DNA from: Planctomycetaceae bacterium | Lineage (GTDB): Bacteria; Planctomycetota; Planctomycetia; Planctomycetales; Planctomycetaceae | NCBI GenBank assembly: GCA_003445035.1 | Contig: DLVV01000172.1 | Span: 1 to 20,193 of the forward strand | Length of the DNA: 20,193 nt | Direction: 5' to 3' | In this document: one piece after another, positions 1-8,544 of the stretch | Numbering within the stretch: position 1 is the first letter of the stretch | How the letters are laid out: each line of letters starts with the position of its first letter | The notes under the pieces: generated by a model | What the model saw: only the letters and a program-made list of their open reading frames with translations | Told to the model about the DNA's origin: nothing | Databases searched by the model: none | Made by a program: the position numbers and the translations under genes

Positions 1-1038
1 CGCCCTGCCGGGGATCCGGGTGCGGATGCTCAGCAGGGAGGGGCCGCAGGGGACGTAGAGGGTCTTGAGGTCCTTGCCACCGAAGGTGCAGTTGGTGATC
101 GTGTCGACGGGTGTCTCGACGAAGTCCAGCAGGTCACCCTTGGGTGAGACGACGTGAATGCCGGGACGGGTGTCGAGGGTCTCGCTGGTCTTGCGAGTCT
201 TGTGCAACCCGGCGGCCACGTAGAGGTTGCCCTCGGCGTCGATGCACATCCCGTCGCCGCTGCGGCCCGGTGAAAAGTTGATCAGCGTGCGGGGAACTTT
301 CCAGCAGTCGTCACGGTCGAGGTGATACGCATAGATCAGGCGATTGTGTCCCGCATCGGGGTGTGCCTCGATCACGTACAGCACCTTGTCGTCGGGCGAG
401 GAGACGATGCCGTTGGGCATCTGGACGTTCTTCCACTCGAGCACCCGGTGCAGGATCCGGCCGCCGGGCTGCTTGGTGGCCAGGTCGAGCTGGTAGACGG
501 CGTTGGGATTGCCCTTGGTCGGATCGGGGTTTCCGGGCCGGGACGTGAAGAACAGGGTGCCCGACCGGAGCAAGGCCAGGTCGTTGGGGGCGGCCAGGGG
601 GAAGTTGTTGAACTTGTCGGCCAGTACGGTGATCTTTCCGGTGGCCATGTCGGTTCGAGTGACCCGGCCGGCACCACCTTCGCACGCCAGCAGTCGCCCG
701 GCCGGATCGAACAACAGGCCGTTGGCGTTGTTGCTGTTGGTGCGGAAGACGGACAGTTTTTTCCGCACCGGATCCCACCTGAGGATCTTCGCAACCGGGA
801 CGTTGGTGAAGTGGACGATCCCCCGGGCGTCGACGGCCGGGCCTTCGGTGAAGATCTTCTGATCCTTGACCTGTGTTTCGACCACCACCTTGCCCAGCAG
901 GCCACGTCGAGACAGCCGGGCGTACCGCTTGGAGATTCCCTTGGCTTGCACGTCTGAGACAGCCAGCGAAGAGCCGAGTGTGGCTGCGGCGGAGTGGAGG
1001 AAGGTGCGTCGAGTGATGTTCGGGGGAGTGACGGGCAT
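1..1038 (-). CDS. SMP-30/gluconolactonase-like beta-propeller protein, Tat-exported (partial, C-terminus off window)
   Basis: The reverse strand reads as a member of the SMP-30/gluconolactonase/LRE family, secreted sugar-lactone hydrolases or related six-bladed propellers. 346 residues are visible and the C-terminus lies beyond the left edge. The N-terminus carries a twin-arginine signal (R10-R11 followed by TFLHSAAATLGSS), which suggests folding in the cytoplasm and Tat export. Family landmarks are the FTEGPAVD stretch near the start of the propeller, SNNANGL and APNDL in the middle, and TNCTFGGKDLKTLYV near the visible end. I chose the ATG at 1038 because the Tat signal then sits at the N-terminus. 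An in-frame ATG at 1080 would add 14 residues. Neither start has a clear SD. The lactone substrate cannot be told from sequence. Family assignment is firm and enzymatic activity is inferred. Confidence 0.87.
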   Translation of the reverse strand, partial: MPVTPPNITRRTFLHSAAATLGSSLAVSDVQAKGISKRYARLSRRGLLGKVVVETQVKDQKIFTEGPAVDARGIVHFTNVPVAKILRWDPVRKKLSVFRTNSNNANGLLFDPAGRLLACEGGAGRVTRTDMATGKITVLADKFNNFPLAAPNDLALLRSGTLFFTSRPGNPDPTKGNPNAVYQLDLATKQPGGRILHRVLEWKNVQMPNGIVSSPDDKVLYVIEAHPDAGHNRLIYAYHLDRDDCWKVPRTLINFSPGRSGDGMCIDAEGNLYVAAGLHKTRKTSETLDTRPGIHVVSPKGDLLDFVETPVDTITNCTFGGKDLKTLYVPCGPSLLSIRTRIPGRA

Positions 1039-1196
1039 GGCGTGTGATCCGGATGTGTGACGAAGCTGTGTGTCGGACATCGTAGCGCGGAATTTCGTGA
1101 GGCGTCAACGGTGGCCAATGCTGATACGATTGGCGGGTTCCGAATGCCGATAGAAAAACAGAGGCGTCATCTCCAACACCGTCCAGGTTCTGATCC

Positions 1197-1481
1197 ATGG
1201 CCAAGCGAGAGTACAGCAAGTTCCAGCAGGGCGTGATCCAGCGGTACTACGAGAACCGTGAGCAGATCGACGAGGGGAAACTCGGCGAACTGGTCACGAG
1301 CCTGTACCTGGCCGAGTCGAAATCTCAGAAGGAGAAGCTCTGGGAGCGGGTGGAAGCCCTGCTGGAGCGGCTGGAGGGGATCCCGAGCCGGATCGAGCAC
1401 GTGATGGCCTCGCGCGACGCGGAGGTGCTGGCCGAGTTGGTCGGGGACCTGCAGAAGGGTCTCGGTCGCAAATCAGGCTGA
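1197..1481 (+). CDS. small helical protein of unknown function
   Basis: An ATG-to-TGA frame of 94 residues, beginning MAKREYSKFQQGVIQRYYENRE. It is rich in Lys, Glu, Arg and Leu, has no membrane segment or signal peptide and is predicted by eye to be nearly all alpha-helical. A possible amphipathic or coiled stretch covers about residues 45-65 (EKLWERVEALLERLEG). I recognise no named domain. Its codon use resembles its neighbours and its composition is that of a real soluble protein. Its last 9 bases overlap the end of the MFS gene on the opposite strand. It is probably cytoplasmic, and could be a small nucleic-acid- or protein-binding accessory factor, but nothing in the sequence decides this. 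Confidence 0.72.
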   Translation: MAKREYSKFQQGVIQRYYENREQIDEGKLGELVTSLYLAESKSQKEKLWERVEALLERLEGIPSRIEHVMASRDAEVLAELVGDLQKGLGRKSG

Positions 1482-2807
1482 GACGTCGACGCTCTTGTCG
1501 GGCGTGAGGACCGGAATCTTGAGGTCGGTGTCGGTGGCCGGATCGCGTGCGATGCGAACCGAGACGGGCGGCAGGTCGGATGCCCTTCGAACCTCATCGA
1601 CTGCGGTCGTCCGGAGACGTTCGTCATCGACCAGGTGGCGTGAGCGGACGAGGTAGATCGAGCCGAGGGTGACGGTGAGCGTGGCCGAGAAGGCGTACAT
1701 CGTGTTGAAGCCCCGGGTGTCGATGATCCAGCCGAGCAGGGGAGAGAAGATGGCGGTGCCGAGTTCGCACATGCCCAGAGCGATGGTTGTGCCGGTGCCG
1801 CGAAAGTGGACTGGGAAGCTGCCGGATCCCAGCGAGGTGACCGCGGGGAAGAGCAGGCCGTGACCGAGTCCACAGAAGACCGCCGGAACCACCAGTTGCC
1901 ACTCGGACCAGACGGACATCAACAGCAGGTGACCGATGGTGTGTCCGCAGAGCCCGATCGCGATCATCCGCCGCCGTCCGACCGTGCGACTCCATTTGCG
2001 TGTCCCCACGCGGCAGACGAGTGCCGAGAGGCTGTAGCCGATGAAAAACGTGCCGATGCTGGCGATACCCCGCTCGGTGGCCAACCGCGTCAGAAACACG
2101 GTGGTGACGACCAGGCCCGCTCCCATTACCAGGGCGACCAGCATCACCGAACCCGGCCAGTACCGACCGATCAGCCAGAAAATGGGGGGATGCTGACGTC
2201 GACGCTCAGGCCGCGATTCGCCCCGGGTGATCACCATCACCAGGGCGAGGTAGACGACACCAAGTGCCAGGGCTGTCGAGAAGAGCACCGTGAAGCGTCC
2301 GCTGCCGTCCGGCAGGGCGGCGAAGACCACGTCGCCGAGCAGCGAGCCGAGGATCATGCCGAAGAAGCCACTGGTGCCCAGGCTCCCGATGGCCTCGGTC
2401 CTTCGCTCGGCCGGCACGACGTTCTGGATGTTGACCATCGAACAGGTGAACATGCCGGCGATACCGATCGAGAAGGCGATGCGGGCGACGTAGAGCACCC
2501 ATGTGATGCCGTCGGTGAGAACCAGCAGCCCGCAGGCGATTCCGAAAAGCACCGTGCTGGTCAACCACAGTCGACGGGTGCCGCAGGAGTCGATGTCCTG
2601 GCCCAGTCGGAAGCGGGCCACCACTGACGCCAGCACGCCGACGGAGATCACCGTTCCGGTCATCTGCTCGGTTCCGCCCAGGAATGTGACGAACTCTGCG
2701 AACCGAAACGTCAGCGCGTTGGCCAGCACCAGCACGGTGTTGGCGGCATAGGTCAGCCAGAACAACCGGTTGTAGACGGGTGAGGCGGTGAGGCGGGCGG
2801 TGATCAC
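1473..2807 (-). CDS. MFS transporter, 12 predicted TM segments
   Basis: A 444-residue hydrophobic protein with the major facilitator superfamily layout: six plus six membrane segments separated by a charged central loop (about residues 194-212, RGESRPERRRQH). The cytoplasmic loop after TM2 carries a motif-A-like stretch (RLGQDIDSCGTRRL, about 67-80). The matching loop in the second half is RVGTRKWSRTVGRRR (about 266-280). A hydrophilic tail of about 55 residues follows the last TM. The start is a GTG at 2807, with no SD visible. Substrate is unknown; the family includes drug, sugar and metabolite exporters and importers. It lies 79 bp downstream of the ABC permease gene on the same strand, so readthrough from that gene is possible. 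Its 3' end overlaps the small plus-strand gene by 9 bp. Confidence 0.88.
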   Translation of the reverse strand: MITARLTASPVYNRLFWLTYAANTVLVLANALTFRFAEFVTFLGGTEQMTGTVISVGVLASVVARFRLGQDIDSCGTRRLWLTSTVLFGIACGLLVLTDGITWVLYVARIAFSIGIAGMFTCSMVNIQNVVPAERRTEAIGSLGTSGFFGMILGSLLGDVVFAALPDGSGRFTVLFSTALALGVVYLALVMVITRGESRPERRRQHPPIFWLIGRYWPGSVMLVALVMGAGLVVTTVFLTRLATERGIASIGTFFIGYSLSALVCRVGTRKWSRTVGRRRMIAIGLCGHTIGHLLLMSVWSEWQLVVPAVFCGLGHGLLFPAVTSLGSGSFPVHFRGTGTTIALGMCELGTAIFSPLLGWIIDTRGFNTMYAFSATLTVTLGSIYLVRSRHLVDDERLRTTAVDEVRRASDLPPVSVRIARDPATDTDLKIPVLTPDKSVDVSA

Positions 2808-2886
2808 GGCCGGGTTGCTGATCGTGAGGTTGGAGCGGCGATTTTAGGCTGTGTGAAGTCGGTTGACCAGTTGGCGGTGTCGAGCC

Positions 2887-3726
2887 CTATCCCCCGAATG
2901 CTCCGTAACGACGCACTCCCCGGGCGAAGGCGATGCGATTGAGCACCAGCAGGACGCTGATCCAGGTTGCCTCGATCAGCAATTGCTGCTCGAGGCCTTC
3001 GCCGAGAACGTATCCCTGCTTGCCCAGCACGATTGCCGCCGGCACATAGGCCAGGTACTTGAACGGCAGGAACTGGACCCACGCCCCCACCGGTCCCAGC
3101 CAGTCGAGCGGGATCATGTGTCCGGAGAGGAAATAGTTGAGCATCATGTAGATGAACAGCAGGGAACTGACCTCGAGGAACCAGAAGGAGATCAACCCGA
3201 TCAGAGCCTCGATCAGGAACCCGGTCAGGAAGCCCATCATCAAGGCCAGGACCAACGCCAGGAATGTCGGCCCGTCGAGTGCCCGGGGAAAGTAGTTTCG
3301 ACAGAGGAAAAAGATCAGTGCGAAGGGGCCCGTGGCGATCACGTAGTAGACCAGCTTGTGCGCGATGCGATGCCAGAAGAGGTATCCGAGCATGTCGATC
3401 GGCTGTGTCAGATACTTCTTGACCGTACCGTCCCGAACGTCTCGGGCGATTCCGCTGGCCAGCCCCGGCATGCTCGAAAACGCCCGTGCGAGCATCGCCA
3501 GCAGGTAGTAGGCGATCATCTCGTGATAGGTGTAGTTGTTCAGCTCGATCTCACCCGATTCGTTCTTGGCCGTGGCTCCCGCGTAGATGGCTCCCCAAAG
3601 GAAGACCTGGGTGAGGATCGGCAAGAACCGGACCAGCGTCGCGAACGCAAAATCGGCCCGGTAGACGAACCTCTCTTCGAGGCACGTTTTGAGGATGACC
3701 CAGTTGGTTCGGGCGCGGGCCAGCAT
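2887..3726 (-). CDS. ABC-2 type transporter permease (DUF990/COG3694-COG4587-like)
   Basis: A 279-residue integral membrane protein with about six TM segments. TM1 covers about residues 26-49 ([23 protein letters not shown]) and the last is near 245-262. It has the look of the DUF990 (ABC2_membrane_6) permeases, with [11 protein letters not shown] and a re-entrant stretch ending [17 protein letters not shown]. It follows the ATPase gene by 53 bp on the same strand, so the two very likely form one exporter or lipid/polysaccharide-type transport unit in the inner membrane. Members of this group are usually encoded as two different permeases next to the ATPase; here only one is present, so a homodimer or a remote partner must complete it. 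The ATG at 3726 has no strong SD. Substrate is unknown. Confidence 0.88.
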   Translation of the reverse strand: MLARARTNWVILKTCLEERFVYRADFAFATLVRFLPILTQVFLWGAIYAGATAKNESGEIELNNYTYHEMIAYYLLAMLARAFSSMPGLASGIARDVRDGTVKKYLTQPIDMLGYLFWHRIAHKLVYYVIATGPFALIFFLCRNYFPRALDGPTFLALVLALMMGFLTGFLIEALIGLISFWFLEVSSLLFIYMMLNYFLSGHMIPLDWLGPVGAWVQFLPFKYLAYVPAAIVLGKQGYVLGEGLEQQLLIEATWISVLLVLNRIAFARGVRRYGAFGG

Positions 3727-3779
3727 GGCGAGAGGGTCGTGGAGGAGGGGGAGGGGCCGTCGAGGGTGAGCGGAATTGG

Positions 3780-4781
3780 TCAGGAAAGCTGGGTGCCGCT
3801 TTTGCTCTTCGAATCGATGAAAAGTTCGGCCATGACTTCTTCCAGGGGACGGTCCTCGACACTGATGTCCTCGATCGTGAATCGGTCCAGCAGCGTGTTG
3901 AGCGTGGCGGGCACATCCTGGCGGGGGACCCGAAGCTTGGCACGGGGTGGCAGTGTTTCGAGGACCTCACCGTAACGGTCGAGATCTTCCGGAACGTCAG
4001 CTCCGGCGAACTGAACCTCGATCACCTTGTGCTGGCTGAAGCGGTCGACGATCTCCTCGAGCGGACCGTCGTGCTTGATCTGCCCTTCGTTGATAATGAT
4101 GGCTCGCTTGCAGAGAGCCTCGACGTCCTTCATGTAGTGGCTGGTCAGCAGCACGGTGATCTGGCGTTCCTTCTGGTAGTACTTGAGGAACTGCTGGACC
4201 TTGCGTTGCGAGACGACGTCGAGCCCGATCGTGGGCTCATCGAGCAGCAGCAGGTCGGGGCTGTGCAGCAGGGCTGCGATCAGTTCCATCCGCATTCGTT
4301 CGCCCAGGGAGAGTTCACGAACGGGTTGTCCGACCAGGTCCCCGACCTCCAGCAGTTCGGTCAGTTCCTGGATTCGGCGATCGAACTGGTCGGATTCGAT
4401 CCGGTAGATCTCCTTGTGCAACCGGAAGGACTCCTGTGCAGGCAGGTCCCACCACAGCTGGTTCTTCTGGCCCATGACCAGCGAGAAGCGACGGCGGTAG
4501 GCGTTTTCGCGTTTCCAGGGCACGTGGCCCAGTACGGTCGCGTCGCCACCGGTGGGGAAGATCAGTCCGCTGAGCAGTTTGAGCGTGGTGGTCTTACCGG
4601 CACCGTTGGGCCCGAGGAAGGCGACCATCTCTCCCCGCTGGACCTCGAAGTCGATTCCGTCAACCGCGTGGATCGGCTCGTATTCCCGGTGGAACAGCCC
4701 ACGGATCGAGGCAAGCAGCCCCTCACGTTTCCGGAAGACCCGGTAGACCTTCGACAGGTTGCGGACGGAGATCGCGGGCAT
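3780..4781 (-). CDS. ABC transporter ATP-binding protein (COG4586-like)
   Basis: A 333-residue ABC ATPase that powers the adjacent membrane permease. Motifs in order are: Walker [10 protein letters not shown] (57-65), Q-loop Q105, signature LSLGER (157-162), Walker B LLLLDEPT (177-184), D-loop GLD (186-188) and switch His215. The signature has Leu-Gly in place of the common Ser-Gly-Gly, a form seen in the COG4586 group that pairs with DUF990 permeases. About 80 C-terminal residues after the nucleotide-binding domain form a small accessory domain. The ATG at 4781 begins [14 protein letters not shown], typical of this family. It starts 30 bp after the stop of the upstream S41 protease and ends 53 bp before the permease, consistent with one transcript. 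All catalytic motifs look intact. Confidence 0.93.
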   Translation of the reverse strand: MPAISVRNLSKVYRVFRKREGLLASIRGLFHREYEPIHAVDGIDFEVQRGEMVAFLGPNGAGKTTTLKLLSGLIFPTGGDATVLGHVPWKRENAYRRRFSLVMGQKNQLWWDLPAQESFRLHKEIYRIESDQFDRRIQELTELLEVGDLVGQPVRELSLGERMRMELIAALLHSPDLLLLDEPTIGLDVVSQRKVQQFLKYYQKERQITVLLTSHYMKDVEALCKRAIIINEGQIKHDGPLEEIVDRFSQHKVIEVQFAGADVPEDLDRYGEVLETLPPRAKLRVPRQDVPATLNTLLDRFTIEDISVEDRPLEEVMAELFIDSKSKSGTQLS

Positions 4782-4811
4782 GCCGTGGGGCGTGGGGGCG
4801 TGGGGATTCGG

Positions 4812-6866
4812 CTACTTGGCAGCCGAATTGGCTTGCTTGAGCTGCCGGATGTAATCGAGGGTGATCTGCAGGACCTCGTTGCTGTAGTGGTCATCGCGGA
4901 AGACCGGCGGCGTCTTGGAGGTCTTGTCGTCGGCCTTGTCCTTCTCGTCGGTTTTCTTGTCGCTCTGCTTGTTCGCCTCGATCTCTTTCCGCAACACGGC
5001 TTCATTGAGTGAGATGGTCTTGCGCTGTTTGCGTTCGAGGAACTTCTTGATGGCGTCCCGGTCCTTGGCGAATTCGGCGTTGTTGCCGATCCGTTTCCGG
5101 CTGGCGGCCTGCAGCGAGGTGACGATCTTGGGATTGATCTGCGACACGGCGTCGTAGTCAGCCGCGGGGATCTTGTCGAACGGAAGGTGGTTGTCGAGCG
5201 AGTTCTCTCCGACGTCCATGTGGTTGATGACCGAGGGCAGCGTGATGTCGGAAGGGATGCCACGCTCCTGGCTGCTCTCGCCGTTGACCCGGTAGAACTG
5301 CTGGATGGTGAGCTTGAGTGCACCGGGGGGTTTGCGGGCGAAGAAATTCAGGGGCGAGGAGGTGCGAACAGCCATCACGTTCTGGACGGTGCCCTTTCCG
5401 TGAGTCGTTTCGTCTCCGACGATCAGGCCGCGGTGGTAGTCCTTGATTGCTCCGGCGAAGATTTCCGAGGCCGACGCGGACATGCGGCTGGTCATCACCA
5501 CCAGGGGGCCCTTCCAGGCGATGCCGGGGTCGGGGTCACGGTGAGGCGTGATGGTGCCGTCGAGTTCCTTGACCCGGACGACCGGGCCCTCGTTGATGAA
5601 CAGTCCCGAGATCTCGACCGAGTCCTTGAGTGCTCCACCGCCGTTGGTTCTGAGGTCGAGGATCACGGCGTCGACCTTGCCGTCCTTGTTGAAGGCGTCG
5701 AGCGCCTTGCGGACGTCTCGGGCGGCGCTGCGAAAATCGGCGACACCACGGCGTTCGGCGTCAAAGTCGCGATAGAACGACGGCATGTTGATCACGCCGA
5801 TCCGTCCGCTGGATCCCTTGATCCGCTTGCCGGAATCGATGATCACCGAGGTGACCGCCGACTGCTTCAACTCGATCACCTGTCGGGTCAGTTCGTAGAT
5901 CGCCGTTTCGCCCGTCTTGGCCGTCTTGACCCGCAACCGGACCTTGGTGTCTTTCTTTCCACGGATCAGCCGGACGACACGGCTGAGTTTCATTTCCACG
6001 ATGTCGACGATGTCGCCCTTCTCCTGGCCGACACCGATAATCTTGTCACCCAATTGCAGCCGGTCGTCTTTGTCGGCGGCGCCACCGGGAACGATCTGCC
6101 GCACGACGGTGAATCCGTCTTCACTGCTCAGGGCGGCTCCGATCCCCTGCAGGCGAAGTCGCATGCTGATGTCGAAGTCTTCACGGGTCTGCGGCGACAT
6201 GTAGCTGGAGTGCGGGTCGAAGCTGTGAGTCATCGACGAGAGATACCTCTGCAGCACCTCGGGCCGTTCGGTCTGTTCGGCAAACCGTTTCACGTTGGTG
6301 TATCGCTTGGCAAGCTGCTCACGGGCTTCGGGCAGCTTGGTGTCGTCGAGCTTCTTGGCGAGCAGTTCGGCCTTGATCCGCTTCCGCCACCGCTCGTCGA
6401 GTTCCTTGGCCGACTTGCACCACTCGAGGTGATCGGGGTTGGCGATTCGGCTTTCATCGAGTGTGAAATCGTGTTCGGCCTGGATGTGTCCGCTGGCCAC
6501 CTTGACCTGGCGACGAACCCGCTCGAGAAAAGCCTGGTGAACGGTGAAGGCGAACTTGACGTCACCCCGCAACAACTGGTCATCGAGTTCCTTCTCGAAC
6601 TTGCGGAACACCTGGATGTCCCTTTCGATGAAGTAGAGCTTCAGCGGGTCGACCGACTCGAGGTACCGTTCGAGCGTCTTTTTCGAGATGTTGTCGTCGA
6701 TCTTCTTCTGGCTGATGTGAAACCGGTGGACCAGTTGGCAGACCATCTGGGCCGATTTCTGGTCTTCGGGGGTCGGGTCAAACTGCTGGGCACAGATTGT
6801 TCCGCCGGCCAGCAGCAGCAGTCCCAGGAAACACGTCGCAGCCACTCGCCAAGTTGACTTGAACAT
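4812..6866 (-). CDS. tail-specific S41 carboxy-terminal processing protease (Prc/CtpA-like)
   Basis: A 684-residue exported serine protease of the Prc/Tsp type, which degrades or trims periplasmic proteins from their C-termini using a Ser-Lys dyad. Residues 1-26 are a signal peptide (hydrophobic CFLGLLLLAGG, ending before QQFDP). A helical N-terminal domain follows to about 220, a PDZ domain at about 230-320, the S41 core at about 320-545 and a Prc-type C-terminal domain rich in Lys and Asp. By alignment with E. coli Prc the nucleophile is S465 in SASASEIF and the general base is K491 in HGKGTVQ. The spacing is one residue longer than in E. coli. The open frame continues 95 codons upstream to 7151, but that stretch is not protein-like. 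The ATG at 6866 has an AGGA SD six bases away and opens the signal peptide. Confidence 0.93.
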   Translation of the reverse strand: MFKSTWRVAATCFLGLLLLAGGTICAQQFDPTPEDQKSAQMVCQLVHRFHISQKKIDDNISKKTLERYLESVDPLKLYFIERDIQVFRKFEKELDDQLLRGDVKFAFTVHQAFLERVRRQVKVASGHIQAEHDFTLDESRIANPDHLEWCKSAKELDERWRKRIKAELLAKKLDDTKLPEAREQLAKRYTNVKRFAEQTERPEVLQRYLSSMTHSFDPHSSYMSPQTREDFDISMRLRLQGIGAALSSEDGFTVVRQIVPGGAADKDDRLQLGDKIIGVGQEKGDIVDIVEMKLSRVVRLIRGKKDTKVRLRVKTAKTGETAIYELTRQVIELKQSAVTSVIIDSGKRIKGSSGRIGVINMPSFYRDFDAERRGVADFRSAARDVRKALDAFNKDGKVDAVILDLRTNGGGALKDSVEISGLFINEGPVVRVKELDGTITPHRDPDPGIAWKGPLVVMTSRMSASASEIFAGAIKDYHRGLIVGDETTHGKGTVQNVMAVRTSSPLNFFARKPPGALKLTIQQFYRVNGESSQERGIPSDITLPSVINHMDVGENSLDNHLPFDKIPAADYDAVSQINPKIVTSLQAASRKRIGNNAEFAKDRDAIKKFLERKQRKTISLNEAVLRKEIEANKQSDKKTDEKDKADDKTSKTPPVFRDDHYSNEVLQITLDYIRQLKQANSAAK

Positions 6867-7092
6867 CCGATGTCCTGTCGTGTCAGGTGCGTTGGAGCCA
6901 GTTCCATGCCCGTAGGCCGGGCAGCGAAAAAAGATGGTGGGGCGGAAGACGCCGCCGGGGCGACATCCATGCCAAGCCTCCATCCTCTCACGCGGATGGT
7001 ATCTCATCCCAACAAACCGGACAAGGCGGGGGAGATCAGGTCCGCCGGACCGGTCGTTTTGTCGCTGGAGACCGAGCGTGGCTCGAGTCGGC

Positions 7093-8505
7093 TCAACGGC
7101 CGGCCGTACGGGGCCTGGTGGTGGAGATCTCGAGTCTCGAGATGATGTCACGGTCCCGACGTGCCCAGGTCTTCAGCCGATCGCTTTCGACGGCGAAGAC
7201 CAGTGAAAGTTGGCGTCCGGAGGGATGTGTGCAGAGGTAGTAGAACCAGTGCATCGGCAGCCCGTGGTCGATGCCGGTGGCCGTGACCCGCCAGCCCTGT
7301 TGGAGTCGTTGGTCGGGTCGGGATTTCAGGGGTTCGATCGATATCACTTCCCGCAGTCGCGGGCCCAGGGCGGTCTTCACGTCCCGCAGAAACGCCTCGC
7401 GGCCCGTGCCGGATCCCGCATCCACTTTGGGAGCAGTCGAGAGGTTGCATTGGGCGACCAGTCGACCGTTTTCGAGACGCCGCAAAATGGACACGTCCGG
7501 GGTCTGGTGGAAGACGTGCCAGTTTCGGTCGTACAGGAGCCGGCCATTGCCGGGTGTGGTCAACAGCAGTTGCAGGTGACCCGGAGTCGGTTGTTTCGGG
7601 CAAGTGGCCAGGACGGCCCGATCCAACCTGGCCTTGCTTGTCGCCGGTTTCCGTTCGATCCGCACCTGCGCGACGATTTCCAGTCCGGGGCTGATTGGCC
7701 CGGCCCGGCGGTGTTCTTCGATCGTGATGCTGGCCTGCTTGAGATAGCCGAGTTGATGATCGAAGACCAGCGAGCCGCTGAAGGTCACCTGTGACCGGGC
7801 CCCGCCGGCTGCACCCTCGGCGGTGCCTTCCAGCAGCACGTCGGCGGTGGTGGCGGTTACCTTGACGACGCGTCCTTTGAGGGAACCGCGAGTGACCGCG
7901 TCGAGACCGGTGATCAGCGGGAGAGTCCAGCGGCCGGGTGTCCAGGCGTGGTCATGGGGCACCTGTCCCAATGGCAACGTGCCGATCAAGGCCAATGGGT
8001 CGGCCGGCAGTTGCAGCAGTTCAACCTCGTCGCCGGTCAGCGGGCCCTCCAGGGAGTAGTGCCTGAGTCCCGACGGGGTGCCCTCGGTGACGATCGTCCT
8101 CCGGGACGCTCTCAGCGATGACTCGGTTGTCCGCCGGTCGACTCGCACTTTGGAAACCGCCGAGGCATAGCTCCGTAGCGTTCTCAGTGACCGGTGGAAT
8201 TCCCCGCCCGCCGGAAGTCGACGGGTTTGCCACGAGAGCTGGGCCGAAGCCTGCAGCGGCAGCGGCACGACCCGGTCCACTCCCACCGGTGCCAGGATTC
8301 GGCCTCGAACATCGAGCCGGGCGGTCACTTCGAGCAACCGGTCGGGCTTGGGATCTTCGACCAGCCGAACGGTTGGCTTCTCGAGATCGGGTGGACCGGT
8401 GTCCTGCGCGCGGCCTCCCGTATCGGTCGCCAGCAGAACCAGCCACGCCATCAGGGCGGGGGACGGCCACGATCGGTTTCGGTTGGTTGCGGTTTGCCAG
8501 GTCAT
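7093..8505 (-). CDS. exported protein of unknown function
   Basis: A 470-residue protein with an N-terminal signal peptide (about residues 1-34; hydrophobic PALMAWLVLLA, likely cleavage after GGRAQ). I recognise no domain family. The mature protein is predicted beta-rich, with alternating hydrophobic strands in the middle (for example SQVTFSGSLVFDHQLGYLKQASITIEEH) and a C-terminal part containing HWFYYLCTHPSGRQLSLVFAVES. It has only two or three cysteines and no further TM segment. Its ATG has a full AAGGAGG SD five bases upstream, the best in the window, suggesting strong translation. It lies 39 bp after dxs and 226 bp before the S41 protease gene on the same strand. It is probably periplasmic or envelope-associated. 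Function unknown. Confidence 0.8.
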   Translation of the reverse strand: MTWQTATNRNRSWPSPALMAWLVLLATDTGGRAQDTGPPDLEKPTVRLVEDPKPDRLLEVTARLDVRGRILAPVGVDRVVPLPLQASAQLSWQTRRLPAGGEFHRSLRTLRSYASAVSKVRVDRRTTESSLRASRRTIVTEGTPSGLRHYSLEGPLTGDEVELLQLPADPLALIGTLPLGQVPHDHAWTPGRWTLPLITGLDAVTRGSLKGRVVKVTATTADVLLEGTAEGAAGGARSQVTFSGSLVFDHQLGYLKQASITIEEHRRAGPISPGLEIVAQVRIERKPATSKARLDRAVLATCPKQPTPGHLQLLLTTPGNGRLLYDRNWHVFHQTPDVSILRRLENGRLVAQCNLSTAPKVDAGSGTGREAFLRDVKTALGPRLREVISIEPLKSRPDQRLQQGWRVTATGIDHGLPMHWFYYLCTHPSGRQLSLVFAVESDRLKTWARRDRDIISRLEISTTRPRTAGR

Positions 8506-8510
8506 CGATC

Positions 8511-8517
8511 CCTCCTT
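8511..8517 (-). promoter_or_regulatory. strong Shine-Dalgarno for the 7093-8505 gene
   Basis: The minus strand reads AAGGAGG followed by five bases (GATCG) and ATG at 8505. It is a perfect match to the anti-SD core at good spacing, in a window where most genes show weak or no SD. It fixes the start of the exported unknown protein. Confidence 0.75.
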
Positions 8518-8544
8518 GGATCGTTGGCATCCGACGGTCGGGTG

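Noticed and set aside
2863..3975. 370-codon plus-strand frame across the ABC permease and ATPase 3' end
   Set aside because: It is antisense to clear membrane and ATPase genes and is rich in Gln, Glu, Asp and His with no recognisable motif.
5187..6857. 556-codon plus-strand open frame antisense to the S41 protease
   Set aside because: The protease reading has a full catalytic dyad and domain order. The antisense translation is Asp/Val/His-rich low-quality sequence.
4812..6866. Protease considered as a pseudoenzyme because the Ser-Lys spacing is one residue longer than in E. coli Prc
   Set aside because: Both S465 and K491 lie in well-conserved motifs (SASASEIF, HGKGTVQ). A one-residue loop difference is ordinary variation.
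6867..7151. N-terminal extension of the protease frame by 95 codons
   Set aside because: The signal peptide and SD place the start at 6866. The extension is Arg/Pro/Gly-rich and overlaps the end of the upstream gene.
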